A stretch of 38,822 nucleotides of DNA from Klebsormidium nitens (Eukaryota > Streptophyta > Klebsormidiophyceae > Klebsormidiales > Klebsormidiaceae). The DNA lies in assembly GCA_000708835.1 (NCBI GenBank), contig DF237686.1, positions 1 through 38,822 on the forward strand, read 5' to 3'. Under the pieces are notes generated by a model. That model had not been told where the DNA came from. It made no database searches and saw only the letters and a list, made by a program, of their open reading frames with translations. This document shows, one piece after another, positions 15,701 to 26,495 of the stretch. The translations under genes were made by a program, and so were the position numbers. Position 1 is the stretch's first letter. Each line of letters opens with the position of its first letter.

Positions 15701-18700
15701 AAGATTCCTTTCAGGAAGGCAACAGAAAGGCTTATCAAATCAACAGAGCGTTTCTGGACAATACATTCTTGTTCTGCATTTGACCTTTTTCAGTCTGAGG
15801 CGTGCAATCCTCACTCTGATGGCCATGCTGTTCCCCAAGAACAGCGCCCCCTCCGCAGCGATGGACCCCGCCACGATTCTTGCCACGTGGGGCTCTGACA
15901 GCTCCTCCTCCTCTTCGAGACACGTGGCGATCTCCCGGCCCACGGCTTCTGACAGCTCGACCAGCATCCGACCGTACTCGCTCAGTGCAGAACGACTCTG
16001 ACCGCTGAATTCGGCATGCTCCGGGTTCTTCCCAATCCGTTCAATTGGCTCTTTATTTATCAGGGTCTGCTTGGTTCCGTTTCCATTGAAGCTCTCTGAA
16101 CGTCGTCTAGTGGAAAGAGGGGCGTCAAAGGAAGAGTCCTCGTGAAGACCGTCCACTTGCTCGCGCAAACTGATACCAGAGCAGTTACCTTCCCCCCGCC
16201 CATCTAGACCGCTTCCTCTCAGCGGTGTGAAAATCGTTGTCTCCTCTACTGCCTCCAAGACTGCGTCTACAAAAGTGGCAATTCCCATCTCTGCCCGGTG
16301 ACTCAACACGTGGCTCGGGTCGTGCCGAAACGGGTGCGAATCGACCAAGACGTGAGCCCGGAGCGGCAACCCGTCCAAGAATGATGACGTGCGCTTTGAC
16401 GTCAGCCGCGAGCCGAGCTGAAGAACGACGTCCGGCGCCAAGAGCGTCCGAGCTCGTTCCGCTTGGACGCCCAATAACACGTGGTCAAAGTGGTAAACCA
16501 CTGGAGGTTTAGGGGCTTGGGTCGAGGCGCGGGCGCGGAGTACGCGGAGGCCCGAGGCGGCGTCCGCCACGATTGGCCAACCCAGCGCCCTGTAAAGGGG
16601 AGAGCAGACGTCATCAGGGATTTTGCCCTGGTTTGAAGCTACGTTAAGAGGGGCTCAGATTACGAAGTAAAATGCTCAACCGCTCAAGCAAAAGCGCTGG
16701 AGTTACTTGGACGAAGGTTTCTGAAGCACTGCATCCATGCCCCTAAGCATTCGTCCGTTTCGAGGGCTCGGCTTCGCAAAGAGATTCAGGGAAGGGCAGA
16801 ACCCAAGCAAGAGCGGATTGAAACCCGATAGTTTGCAGCTGTTACCAGCAATGGCTACAAGTCTACATCCAAAACAGGTAGTAGAGTTGAGAGCTTCTGA
16901 TATGAGAGGAACGGTTCGCGGATCACAACGAGTGGCGTCCGAACAATCGAGTCCTGGCAGCATTCCATTAGCTTCTTGTCGCATCGCAATAGTCAACCCG
17001 AGATGGACTCCGCGAAACACATAATACACGTTCGCAAGCCCTTAAGACCAAAAATCGGATACTAACTCCTCAGCTTGTTTGGATGTAAGGTTATCTCGTC
17101 ACTTACTCCGCCAGTCTCAAGATCGCCCACGTGTCTTCGCGGCCCACCCCCCTCCCCCCGACCACAATCAAGCCCTTCTTCGCCCCCGCCAAAACCTCTG
17201 CAATCTCGGACAGCTCGCCAGCCGAATCGCGGCCGCTGCTCGCGCTTCGGACGTACGATGTGTACGGGGCGGCGCTGCCTTGCCACCGCTCGAGGCCTTG
17301 TAGAACGGCGGGCGGGAACGGCTTCGGCAGGGGAGTGAGGGGCTCCCGGAAGGCGAGGTTGATGTGGACAGGGCCCGCGGGGGAGCCTGCAGAAACAAAT
17401 GGTGTGCGTTGTGGGCCACGTCAGCAGTCTGCCCCGACAATGAGCCAGCTTTTCCAACACCTCAACTCAAGAATTTGGATCAAAAGAACAATCAATGCAG
17501 CTCTTGTTGCTCATAGCGATTACAGAACGCGCCCCCTTTCATCTTCTCGAAACCCTCTCCCTCGCCGAGACAAGACGACTTCTGTCGAGTGGTATGCTTT
17601 GCCTGAATCATTCCGGTAGAATGTTCCGGTCGCTGAAGGACGCTGTTGTTTCAATATAAGGAAATTGTGCTGTGCTATGGCAGAAAGGCTCACCCGTGCT
17701 ACGATAGACGGCCTGGTCGATAGTGGTGAGGACCATGCGGGCGGGCAGGGCACCGTCCGGAGCGGGAAGGTCCGAATGGTAGCGAAGGAATCCGCCGAAA
17801 TGTTTGACCTGCAAGGATGGTAAGAACCCTGTGTCGTTGCTAGCGAGCAAGTCTAGATTCTAGAAAGTGGTTAAGGGTTAGTGCGACTTTGGTGCTTGTG
17901 CGGCGGATTCTCCACATGCAACTCAGAGAGTGGCGCTTTGATCGAGTATTGCTGCTCTTGACGCCTACATGAGGTGTTCAGTGAGAGCTCAAGCGAAATC
18001 GCATAGGCATTCCTATGGTAGAAGCAACTCTTTTGCATTGCAACTCTCGGCATCGTGCTCCTTCTTTATATGCCGCCAACGTCCGAAACGAACATAGGTA
18101 CGTGAGTGAGACCCTCAGCAGCTCCAAAACGGGGGTAACCTGAACGACGGACTCTGTCGTAAACATCGCCTTTCGCCAGATTGCTCTGACGCCCCCACCT
18201 GATCAATGGTCTGATTAGCACCGGTGTCCCGCAGCTCGGGTGGCCGGTCCGCCGTTAGCAGCAGCAAAGGCACGCAGTCTTGGTGCGCTTCAACGACCTG
18301 CAATCGCAGCACCAGAGTTGAGAGCAGACGAACGCTGACTGCGAATGGCTGATCTGTAAACAGTAAAGGCTTCAGAAAAGCTAACGTTTCCGCCGAACTT
18401 ATCCGCTCCGATGCCAATGATCGTATCTGCAAAAGCGGTCGACCCACCTGATTCGGACAAGTTTATCAAGAAGCACTTGCACAGGTGATGGGGCGATTGG
18501 TGTACAGAGAGTTGGCGGTAAGTTGTGAGACCTGAACAAGAGTCTCGTCACACGCTAGAAAGGTAAACAGACCCAGGGCGTTCACTGCCGATCGATCAAC
18601 TCAAGGAGAAGCTGGAAAGTTTGTTGATCTCCCTGAAAAATCCCAAACAGCTTGCTGCAACCTCCGAAAGGGTTACGAGATTGTAAGCAGAGCCAACAAG

Positions 18701-21700
18701 GACAATGCTGAAGCGCGGAACCGAGCGACGATTCAAAAAGTGCCACGTGTTGCTGGGTGCTCACCGCGGGCATCAGATTCGACACCGCAGTTCCTGACGA
18801 CGTGATGACGGCAGCAGGCACGTGCCTGGCCCGGCCGTAGCCAAGGGCGTGGAACGCGAGCGAGCGTTCGTCGATGCACGAGATGCAGCGTGCGCGCGGG
18901 TTGGCGGCGGCGGCGGCGGCGAGCGGAGAGGAGCGGGAGCCGGGGGCGATGCAAAAATACTGTGCGACATAGCTGATCAATCAGGGGAAATTCCTACAGC
19001 TTGCTTTAGCTCCTGGCAGCGATGGACATGGTGGACTCTTGAAGCGGACTATCATGGGCGGTCTGTCTCTTTGAAGGAGGCGAACCAGATTCATCCAGCA
19101 GCAGCCTATGAAGATCCAGCTTGTGGAAAACTTAGAGTACGGCGTGAAGGCAAGGGCAGCGTTCGAAAGCTCATCATCAGAAGGTATACTTCTCGTCGTA
19201 CTTCTTTCTGATTTCCAGCACGACCAAAATTCTCCCCTCCAGCCAAGATCCGCAGTATCGCACCAATGCAAGCGGTCTCGTCATTGCTAAGAATAGCGCC
19301 TGGGACGCCGGAATCACATTCATGCACACATACTAGTAAGCATCTGCAGAAGACTCCGTCTTCCTCTTAAACAGGCTCTTGGACGCTGTAGTCAGCACGA
19401 TCGTGCACTTTCACAACACAGATATACATTAGCTGGACCAGCGCCGACTTGAAGCTTACCGTGACACCCAGCCGGCAGCATTCCTCCACGACGAGCCTTG
19501 CCCAGAGGGCATTAACGTTGGGCGCTTCGCTCAGCGGAGGCAGCGGCGACAATATCCTCTCAAACTGCAAGAATGCGCAGGTTGGAGTCAGCCCGACTTT
19601 TCAAGCTCACAGCTTCAGAGACGGCTCTGTCTCGATAGCCGCAGGCAACTTGGATTTCGAATCCAAGAGCAAGCGTGCGGAATTGGATCCGCAGCGCAGA
19701 GACACGCGCCCTGCTTCGGAGGCCACCTGAGACCCGCACTTGCAGGGCTTCTTGGATCTGATGTTGCATCTGAGAAGCTTTGGGCTCGGTCGACGTTGGA
19801 TTCTCGCTGGGCCTACAATCTGGACAACGCAGGATTCAGCCTTGAACCTCCAACGACATGGAGAACTGGAAGCCAGCTCCTTGTCTCTGCATCCTCCTCA
19901 CCTGGCTTGTCTTCAAATTCAGCTCCCTCCACTCCGCCAAGGGGTCCGCCCCTTTGACGATCCCCACACCGGCGAACAAGGAGATCTTCTTTCCGGGCCG
20001 GAACGTCACCTCCGAGGTTTCCGCTGAGCTTCTTACGCGACTTGTCTTCCAAGAACCATCCGTTTCCGCAGTTGGCAACCCCGGTCGTCTTCCAGAACTC
20101 TTCTCCTCGACAATGCGGTCCAAACCTGACGTCCCGTTTACATCTCTTACTAGCTCCCCGTCGAAAGTCGCGTCCACCGAGTCATGAGGCCTCAACCGTT
20201 GCTGCGCCTTGGCTCTCCCACCGCCGGACCGAAACGCACGTTCGCCGCTCCCGTCCGTCCGTCCGCTGGTGCTCTCCCCACCTTGCCGCCCATTCGCTGC
20301 CCCCTCCGCCCGCTCCCCCCAGCTTTCTACTCCGTTAATTTGCCCAACACCGCTTTGCTCGCTAAGGCTGGTATCGTTAGCGCTCGGTTGTGCTCTTAAC
20401 TGCGATCCTTCCGTTTCCGATCCACTATTTTCGGCGGAGTGTGTCAGAGCGGAACGGATGGCGACCGCGAACTCGCAGCCGTCTCCACCGAGCCAGCCCA
20501 TGGGCCCGGCATACATGCCCCGATCGAACGGCTCTGTCAGACGCAAGGAAACACGTCCGTTGAATAAGTGCTTTATCTTGTCAAGGGCTCAATGAGCATC
20601 GCGTAAAGCAAAGCTCCGTCTTCAAACAAAAAGAACGGGTTTATCATGGTCAGTGTAGCGAGTTGTGTAACGTAAAGTATGGCTTTTTGCCGATTGTAGT
20701 TGAGGCTGTTTCACTCGATGATCGTTTGAAGGCGACTGTCGACCTTGAAAACGAAACAGGTTGTCTTTCATGGTTTCTTGACGAAAGCCAACTCCGTGAG
20801 ACGAAAAAGTACCTACTGCGCCTCGGTCACAGAGGCAAGACAAACTACCGCTGCTTACCGTTTGCAGAGATCGCTTCCCTGGCTGGGGCCTGGGGGTGGC
20901 CACATACAGCGGGGGTCGGGTGAAGCTTGGCCAGCATGTCGAACTGCATAGGGAGACAGAATCATCCTCAAAACCTGTGCCCAATGCCAGCAGCACTGTA
21001 ATCAACTCCAACTTCAGGGCTCTAAAGTACTTGCCCGAACACCCTAGATGTAGCAGGCCAGACCCTATTTACACTTCTACCAGCTTCTGATTCAAACCAG
21101 AACGCCAGAAGTTACAGACGAACCTCGGGGAGGAGGCTAGATGCCCCTGAAAGGTACCCAATCATGCATTGCGTTTCCTGCAGAAGCCACGCCAGCAGAA
21201 CCTCCTCTCCAAAAGCGCGCCAATCAAAGATTTAACTCGGCGGTGTGAGCCGTCCGCACTTACCTCTTGTGCGTCCGAGAGAAGCGTTCCGTTGAGGCGT
21301 CCGTAGAGGTGCTGCACGGTGGCCTGCTTGATCAGCTTCTTGGGCACCTCCACCTCCACTGCGGCGCACACCGTCTACGGATGCAAGAAAATTGCAAGCG
21401 TTAACTTTTGCGGGTTGGAGGTTGGGTTCAGTATTGAGTGTTGGAAGGTCTGCTGATCTCCCAACCGGGCGTCAGCTTTTGTGCTTAACGATTTCGCTCC
21501 GCGGATCGTCCCAGAGACGAGGAGGTTCGAGCACATTTGCTTGTATTCGTAGACAGCCGTCGACTAGCAGTAGGAAGTGGCAGTCCGGACCCTGGCGACG
21601 TAGGCAATCAGCTACGGAAACTCAGCAAAGCGCTCAATGAGACTGTTTTCACTGACAACTTCGAGAGGCGTGGGCAACGTGAGTAGCAGGCTGAGAGCAA

Positions 21701-24700
21701 ACCCCAACACGTCTCTTAAAACTCTTAATCGATGCTCATTTTCCGTCCATTGCGAAACAGCCAAAGATGAAGCGCAGGCAAAAGCAATGGCTGGTTCGAA
21801 AAAGCGAGACCTCTATTCTGACTGCAGAAGATCACTGTAATCGTCTGCCGCATATTTCATTTCGTAGCATAATTCGGAGTCCGTCGGACCTGCACACCCG
21901 GGGGGTCGAAGCGCCACGCTCACCTGCATGTGTGCGTGTATACTGTCCCGCACGATGTCAAACTCCCGGTTCTCCTTCTCGCTCAGGAGAATCTCATACG
22001 CAATCTTCTGGTCCATAGGCGTATTGATGGGCACTCCCCGGGGGCGTGTCCCGGCCACCGCCTCGCTGGCTACAGCCAAGCCGTGCCTCACGAATAGGCG
22101 CTCCGGCTGCCAAGGAATGATGGAGCGTCAGTCAATCAGAGCGGAAAACACGGTATTCTGTGCTAACCAAGCCAAATTATAAGCATAAAAGTGCCTGTCA
22201 GACCTACCAACCTTCTTGCAAAGCGCAACTCTTGAGAATTTAGAGACTGACGACGGGTGGTCAATTGTCCGCCTGACAAGCGGAGGCTTTCATGCGCACA
22301 AATCCGCTTGCAGAATGTTGCAATCAGCTTTTGATAGAAGAGGTCTTTGACCACTAGATTTTTGAAGTTGTTAGTAACCGGACTCTCATACAAACCGGAG
22401 CATCAGCGTATTACGGTTGATACTAAGCTGGTCCAAACTGAGTCTCGTAAGAATCTCCTGGCACCACCTTAACCAGAGCTCAAACCCTTTGCAACAGCGT
22501 ACTGAATAGTTTCAAAACGCGTGTGACGCGGGCGGCTCACCGTGCTGCCAAAAAAGGCCTGCCCGGAGGGGAGCTGTATCAGGAACTGGTACGCGCTGGG
22601 GTCTCGCTCCTGCAGGCACTCGAGCACCACAAGAGGATCCACGGTCTCCGCCATCTCGAGAGTGGTCCTTCGGGCCATCACTACCTGAAGTAAAGGCGAG
22701 GACATGAATGATGGACAAAAGGTTACCGGCAGAATTTGAAGGATCCCTTGCGCGTTCAACCTCCTTCCAAGTATCCAAAATTCTTCAGCTCAAGTGCCTT
22801 AAGGTACGACGCCAGTAAGAAGAAATGACCGTTGAAATTCGACGAATGACCGCTTTTCCGAATGTAGACAAACACCTGGGCAGGAGCTTCGAAGAGAAAC
22901 AGAAAGAGGACGAAGAGTGGGAGGGGACGTTACGTGAGCCGACGAAAAAAGCAGCGATGGGAACGGCACCATTGGCCACTCCAGATTGTTGGCAAAAGAG
23001 CTTTTGACAGAAGAGTCAAGACTCTGATATCCTGACATATCCCCAAGAGTTGACTTTTTCTCGTAAATTTATGGACATACTACAAACACGGGCAAGAACG
23101 TCAAAGCAAGAGCTGACAGATTCCAGTCCGAACGGCGAGTCAGAGTCACGCCTCCGCTTGAGTTCACCCCAGTGCAAGACTTCAACAGGCACCAATCAAT
23201 CTTCAAGGTTGACAAAGAGCCGTACTTTTGAGAGCGGCATGTTGTCCGAGAGCGGCACGCCTTGCCGCACCGCCAGAGTGGTCGCCGGAAAGGAGGCCAG
23301 CGTCCGCTCGACAGCGGCGACCCACTCCTCTTGGTCGGGGTGGAACGTCTTGCTGACGGCCGACAGACTCGGCTGCGGCTCCCGGGCACAGACGTGCTTC
23401 GACAACTGCCGAAGGACAAGGAATGACGTCAGACTGGGTTAGTCCGTTCGATGCTTACGCTACTCAGTTGCAAAATCGTGTTGCCGACGTGCTAAGAGTG
23501 CAGGCAGAGATGGAAGCGGGTGAGCACTCTAAACGAGCAATCCGCCCGCTTGCCAAATGAGCAATCTAAGCTCTGGAATCTGAAAGCACAGTGTGTGAAC
23601 ATTCGTGTGGCCGGAGGAACATGGACGGGTGACTAACCTGGGCCATGGCGCTCTGTGCCGCTTCGATAGCGGCGTCTCTAGATGGTGCCCCTGCCGCCGG
23701 CCCTCCCCAGAGAACCGTGCATGCGAGAAGCGCCCCGGAAGCGCCTTCCCGGATTTCGACCTGCCCGAAGAGAGACACGTGAGCCAGACAGCTTGTGCAA
23801 ACTTAATTACTGGTTCAGAACCGTGACGATCTTCTAGATATGACGTAGTCTATCTGACTTGGGCAGTAACCAGATGCGAAAGAAGACCAGTAGTGTCACG
23901 CAGACAAAAGTGTAAGCTGGAAACATTTGCCGACATGGTCGATTCCATGGCTTGGCCATCGCACCAATGAAAGGTAGGTTGCCAGATAGATACTTCTGGA
24001 CCTACTTCTGGAGCCAGATACCAAAAGGATCCATTGATCCATTCTCAATTCCACCTTCTCAGCCCATGTATCATTGAGTCTCGTCACAGCAGACTCACCT
24101 GAGGGATGACGAAGTAATGTGACCCGAAAGCGGCCCACTCCGAGGAGGGGGTCTCTCCGTCGTTGAAGCGGGTGCCCCCATACGCTCTGACAAACGGCGA
24201 GCTTGCCGAAAGGTAAGAGCGAACGGTGGCCCAGTCCTGCCACTCGAACGGCCCAGTCCCTGCAGACTCCAGCACGAGGCGGTCAGAGTGCAGGTTTCTT
24301 GCACCGCTTGCGGAGATATGATTCTCGAGCTGATGCGATCAGCATTCTTAGCTCAAGCGGCCAAGCTTGGGTATCTCAGGTACGAGATGCCAGATTGGTC
24401 GCTGCATCGTTGATCGACAGCTCCATGAAGCTAGCTTGTTCGCTTTTTGGTGCGAAATCAAAGTCGAAGATTGTAAAATCAGGCTTCGCTTTGAGCGAAC
24501 CGAATGTGGGTGAAACCGCAGGAGTACACAATGCTTACGAGGGGCACAACCACCGGAGAGGTTGCTGACTTCCTTAATAAACCTTCCTTAGAAATGTTCC
24601 ACTAACACTGTCACTGAATGTTACAATCATTTGCCAAGTGTACAAGCGCCTATCTACTAATAACGCATTTCGAGTGGATCAAAAAGTCAGCGATGTGCCA

Positions 24701-25985
24701 GGACCACAGGTTTAATCCAGGCAACAAGCTAGAATGTCCCACCGGTCACAGTCAGAGCAGCTCCCACTCCTGCCACTGAGCCAATCCCCCCTCCATCAAT
24801 CCCACTCGCACTGCTGGCATCGACCCGCAGAGTTTGAGTGTTGCCTGCCCCGCCGTCACCCCCTCGAGGAACCCTGGGAGAGTAGTAGATGCGGGGCAGG
24901 AGGGCGGGGGTGGCGGGCTGGGAGCGAAGCCATCGGAGGGCACTCACAGTTGGGGGCATGGGAACCTGAAAGGAATAAAGCGGTTTAGATGGAGTTGGGA
25001 GAGTCAGTGGCGGTCACAGCTTTTTGAAGCTGCTTCCGGAAAAGGAGGACGGAACAGGAGAACACAAAAGGGCTGAGAGACATCGCCAGAAGAACACCAG
25101 TCTGCCTGAAAATCGAGGAACAACATTAATAAGTTGAACTGGACACGACAGCAAGATAAAAGCAGTAAGCGCAATTGTAAATGTGACTCTTGCACTTTGA
25201 AGTGGTCGCATCACATAAAGTCAGCTTGTAACACGAGGGCAACAATGACTAATTCAAGGCTTGGGATGATCTCAAGAAAGTTATCCACAAGTGCTTCTTG
25301 AGATACTCGAAGACTACAGAGGTAGGGCAACAGCACGCACTTCGTAGCGATGTACCACCATCGATGGCGGGGCCGTTTGCTCCGCTTTGGAATGAATCTT
25401 GCCCAGCAACTGGACGGCATGTTGCAGTCGCTCAGTGGCCTCCTCTAGAGACAATGCCGTCTCCAAGCGGACCGTCCGAATGCCTTCTGAGTGACCGTCC
25501 AACGTTCCGGTTGAACTTGCAGCTACACTTTGATCATCCACATCGGAAGCCAATGTGGCATTACTCTCAACACTCCCAAATGCTGCCCTGCAAAACTTGC
25601 TAGACCTTTGTCTTCCAACCCCTCCTGCAGCATTGCACACAGACGCTGGTCTCAAAGAAGCTGTATCTAATACTGATAAACTCTCCGCAACACATATGTG
25701 TCTTCTGAGAGTGCTAGACTTTCTGCAACCTGTACTTCTGTCACTCCAGCTCGTTAACCCTGACCCTGCACCACCACCACTTGGCAACACTGGTGATGAA
25801 AGGAAACCTGCCTTTTTCCAACTGCAAACTGTCCTGCTACACTGCGGCTGATGTATGAAGTTTTCGGCTGTTGAGCAATTGACTTTTGCAATTGAAGCCC
25901 CAGTCCTCACAACAATTCTGTTGTATAGGGCAGCACAGCCAGCACCTGGAGCTCCGCAAGTGCTCACAGCATTTGCGGCCGCCAT
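7834..25985 (-). CDS. PHYLLO: PHYLLO: fused MenF-MenD-MenC-MenH
   Basis: Multifunctional enzyme of phylloquinone synthesis that should convert chorismate to isochorismate, SEPHCHC, SHCHC and o-succinylbenzoate. I resolved 27 coding exons; every junction is GT-AG and the total is 7563 nt, exactly 2521 codons including TGA at 7836-7834. 18 of 26 introns are phase 0. Approximate residue layout: transit peptide and spacer 1-190, MenF 190-829, MenD 838-1550, MenC 1576-2025, linker 2026-2185, MenH 2186-2520. All four active sites appear intact (see module entries). The protein is far longer than the Arabidopsis one (about 1715 residues) because the MenF module is complete and because of low-complexity insertions. 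The start is the ATG at 25985 (MAAANAVST), followed by a Ser/Ala/Cys-rich, acid-poor leader typical of plastid transit peptides; the frame stays open upstream but without an obvious ATG. Least certain junction: intron 24 (9739-9861), whose acceptor is weak although the phase fits. Confidence 0.95.
10216..13201 (-). other. menC module: PHYLLO module 3: MenC (o-succinylbenzoate synthase)
   Basis: Enolase-superfamily dehydratase. Exons: rest of exon 20, then 12589-12320, 12044-11877, 11493-11347 and the first part of 10684-9862. Catalytic residues by motif: Lys1761 and Lys1763 in TLKLKV (KxK), Asp1793 in [10 protein letters not shown], Glu1819/Glu1820 in YVEEPVDN, Asp1841 in ALDESVDE, and Lys1871 in VIKPSRVGG. 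These correspond to the lysine pair, the three metal ligands and the distal lysine of E. coli MenC. The conserved [11 protein letters not shown] near residue 2007 ends the domain. Between [12 protein letters not shown] and VAHGLGTF there is an inserted segment (about 1919-2005, 10534-10274) that includes a highly charged Lys/Glu/Arg run likely to form a helix. A Ser/Gly/Glu-rich linker of about 160 residues follows and leads to MenH. Confidence 0.94.
13202..19564 (-). other. menD module: PHYLLO module 2: MenD (SEPHCHC synthase)
   Basis: Exons 11-19 (19564-19460, 18959-18765, 18297-18199, 17808-17694, 17386-17107, 16589-15815, 15509-15306, 14577-14351, 13897-13772) and the first part of exon 20 (13313-12908). 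This thiamine-diphosphate enzyme joins 2-oxoglutarate to isochorismate. Motifs in order: [25 protein letters not shown] (869-878); Glu895 in [15 protein letters not shown], the ThDP-activating glutamate; [50 protein letters not shown]; and the ThDP/Mg motif [12 protein letters not shown] (1426-1437), then [12 protein letters not shown] hydrophilic insertion of about 79 residues (1212-1290, around 16237-16001) separates the central and C-terminal domains. Intron 10 falls immediately before the module, almost at the fusion point. Confidence 0.94.
14851..14880. repeat. 13-bp tandem duplication in PHYLLO intron 17
   Basis: TGACCGAAGCTAG occurs twice back to back (14851-14863, 14864-14876), followed by a partial third TGAC. 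It lies in the 728-base intron 17 (14578-15305), the longest intron of PHYLLO. It looks like a recent slippage duplication. Confidence 0.85.
19902..25985 (-). other. menF module: PHYLLO module 1: transit peptide + MenF (isochorismate synthase)
   Basis: Exons 1-10: 25985-25341, 24965-24743, 24259-24099, 23760-23638, 23405-23226, 22684-22541, 22106-21924, 21374-21264, 20943-20859 and 20533-19902. The module isomerises chorismate to isochorismate in the plastid. Chorismate-binding signatures are complete. Lys444 in PLSKVVMARRT corresponds to the general-base lysine of E. coli MenF. PERLF (Glu494) follows. Glu507 in [11 protein letters not shown] and Glu639 in [11 protein letters not shown] correspond to the Mg-binding glutamates. 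LHPTPAVCG (597-605), [14 protein letters not shown] (619-632) and [16 protein letters not shown] are also present. A 153-residue insertion interrupts the domain after AIRSAL. The last exon ends at the MenF/MenD join. In flowering plants the catalytic C-terminal part is absent from PHYLLO; here it is present. Correspondence to E. coli residues is by motif alignment, not structure. Confidence 0.93.
19986..20444 (-). other. 153-residue low-complexity insertion in MenF
   Basis: Residues 649-801 lie between the Mg-ligand strand ending AIRSAL and the strand starting [12 protein letters not shown]. In ordinary MenF proteins these are separated by a short turn. The insertion is rich in Ser, Gly, Glu and Arg, has no predicted domain I recognise, and lies wholly inside exon 10 with no internal splice sites of good quality preserving the frame. 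It is probably a disordered surface loop. Confidence 0.8.
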
Positions 25986-26495
25986 GGCGGCTGTAGCGGA
26001 AGTGAGTGACTTTCTTCGGCTTGAGTCCAAGCTCTTCTCTTCCGTCGCCGAGGAACTAGGGCGGAGAACTGTGCGCTAGCGTTGGCGTCGATCAAAGCGC
26101 GAAGGATTGAGCGTCATGTAATCCACGGCCCAAAGCTGATCGAGATCGCATCGGACGCCACAGAGACAATAGAAGATTCGATGACGTCAGAAAAGGAAAG
26201 GGGAAAGCGTCCAAGCAGACTGCAATTTGCTGAACAGTGATTCTGAATGAAACGAACGTACTGCTCGTGCGTCGTGGCATGCACTGATGCAGGTTTCAGC
26301 GGGCATGCTGGCGGGCCCAGTTCGCGTCCTCCTTCCTATACTCTAATACTCGTGGCAGCATACTCAAGAGAGGCCTCTTTTTCCTGAATTCCCTGCAACA
26401 TCGGTTCAAGAACTTGCGTTGGACTCTTCCTCAAAATTTAGGGTTTCTTGTCTTGGAGTAGCCGAGGCAGGTGGGCAGGCGACCCTGACCAGTCT
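25986..26495. promoter_or_regulatory. Divergent promoter region, PHYLLO / CGI-58-like gene
   Basis: 510 bases between two divergent start codons. It contains the palindrome TGACGTCA at 26182-26189, a bZIP C-box/CRE-type site in plants, and TAGGGTTT at 26439-26446, the telo-box of many plant promoters in reverse orientation relative to the plus-strand gene. No TATA box is convincing. That these sites act is an inference. Confidence 0.45.

Noticed and set aside
9065-16589. Separate bacterial-like men genes or an operon.
   Set aside because: All segments join by GT-AG introns in compatible phases into a single frame, and the order matches plant PHYLLO.
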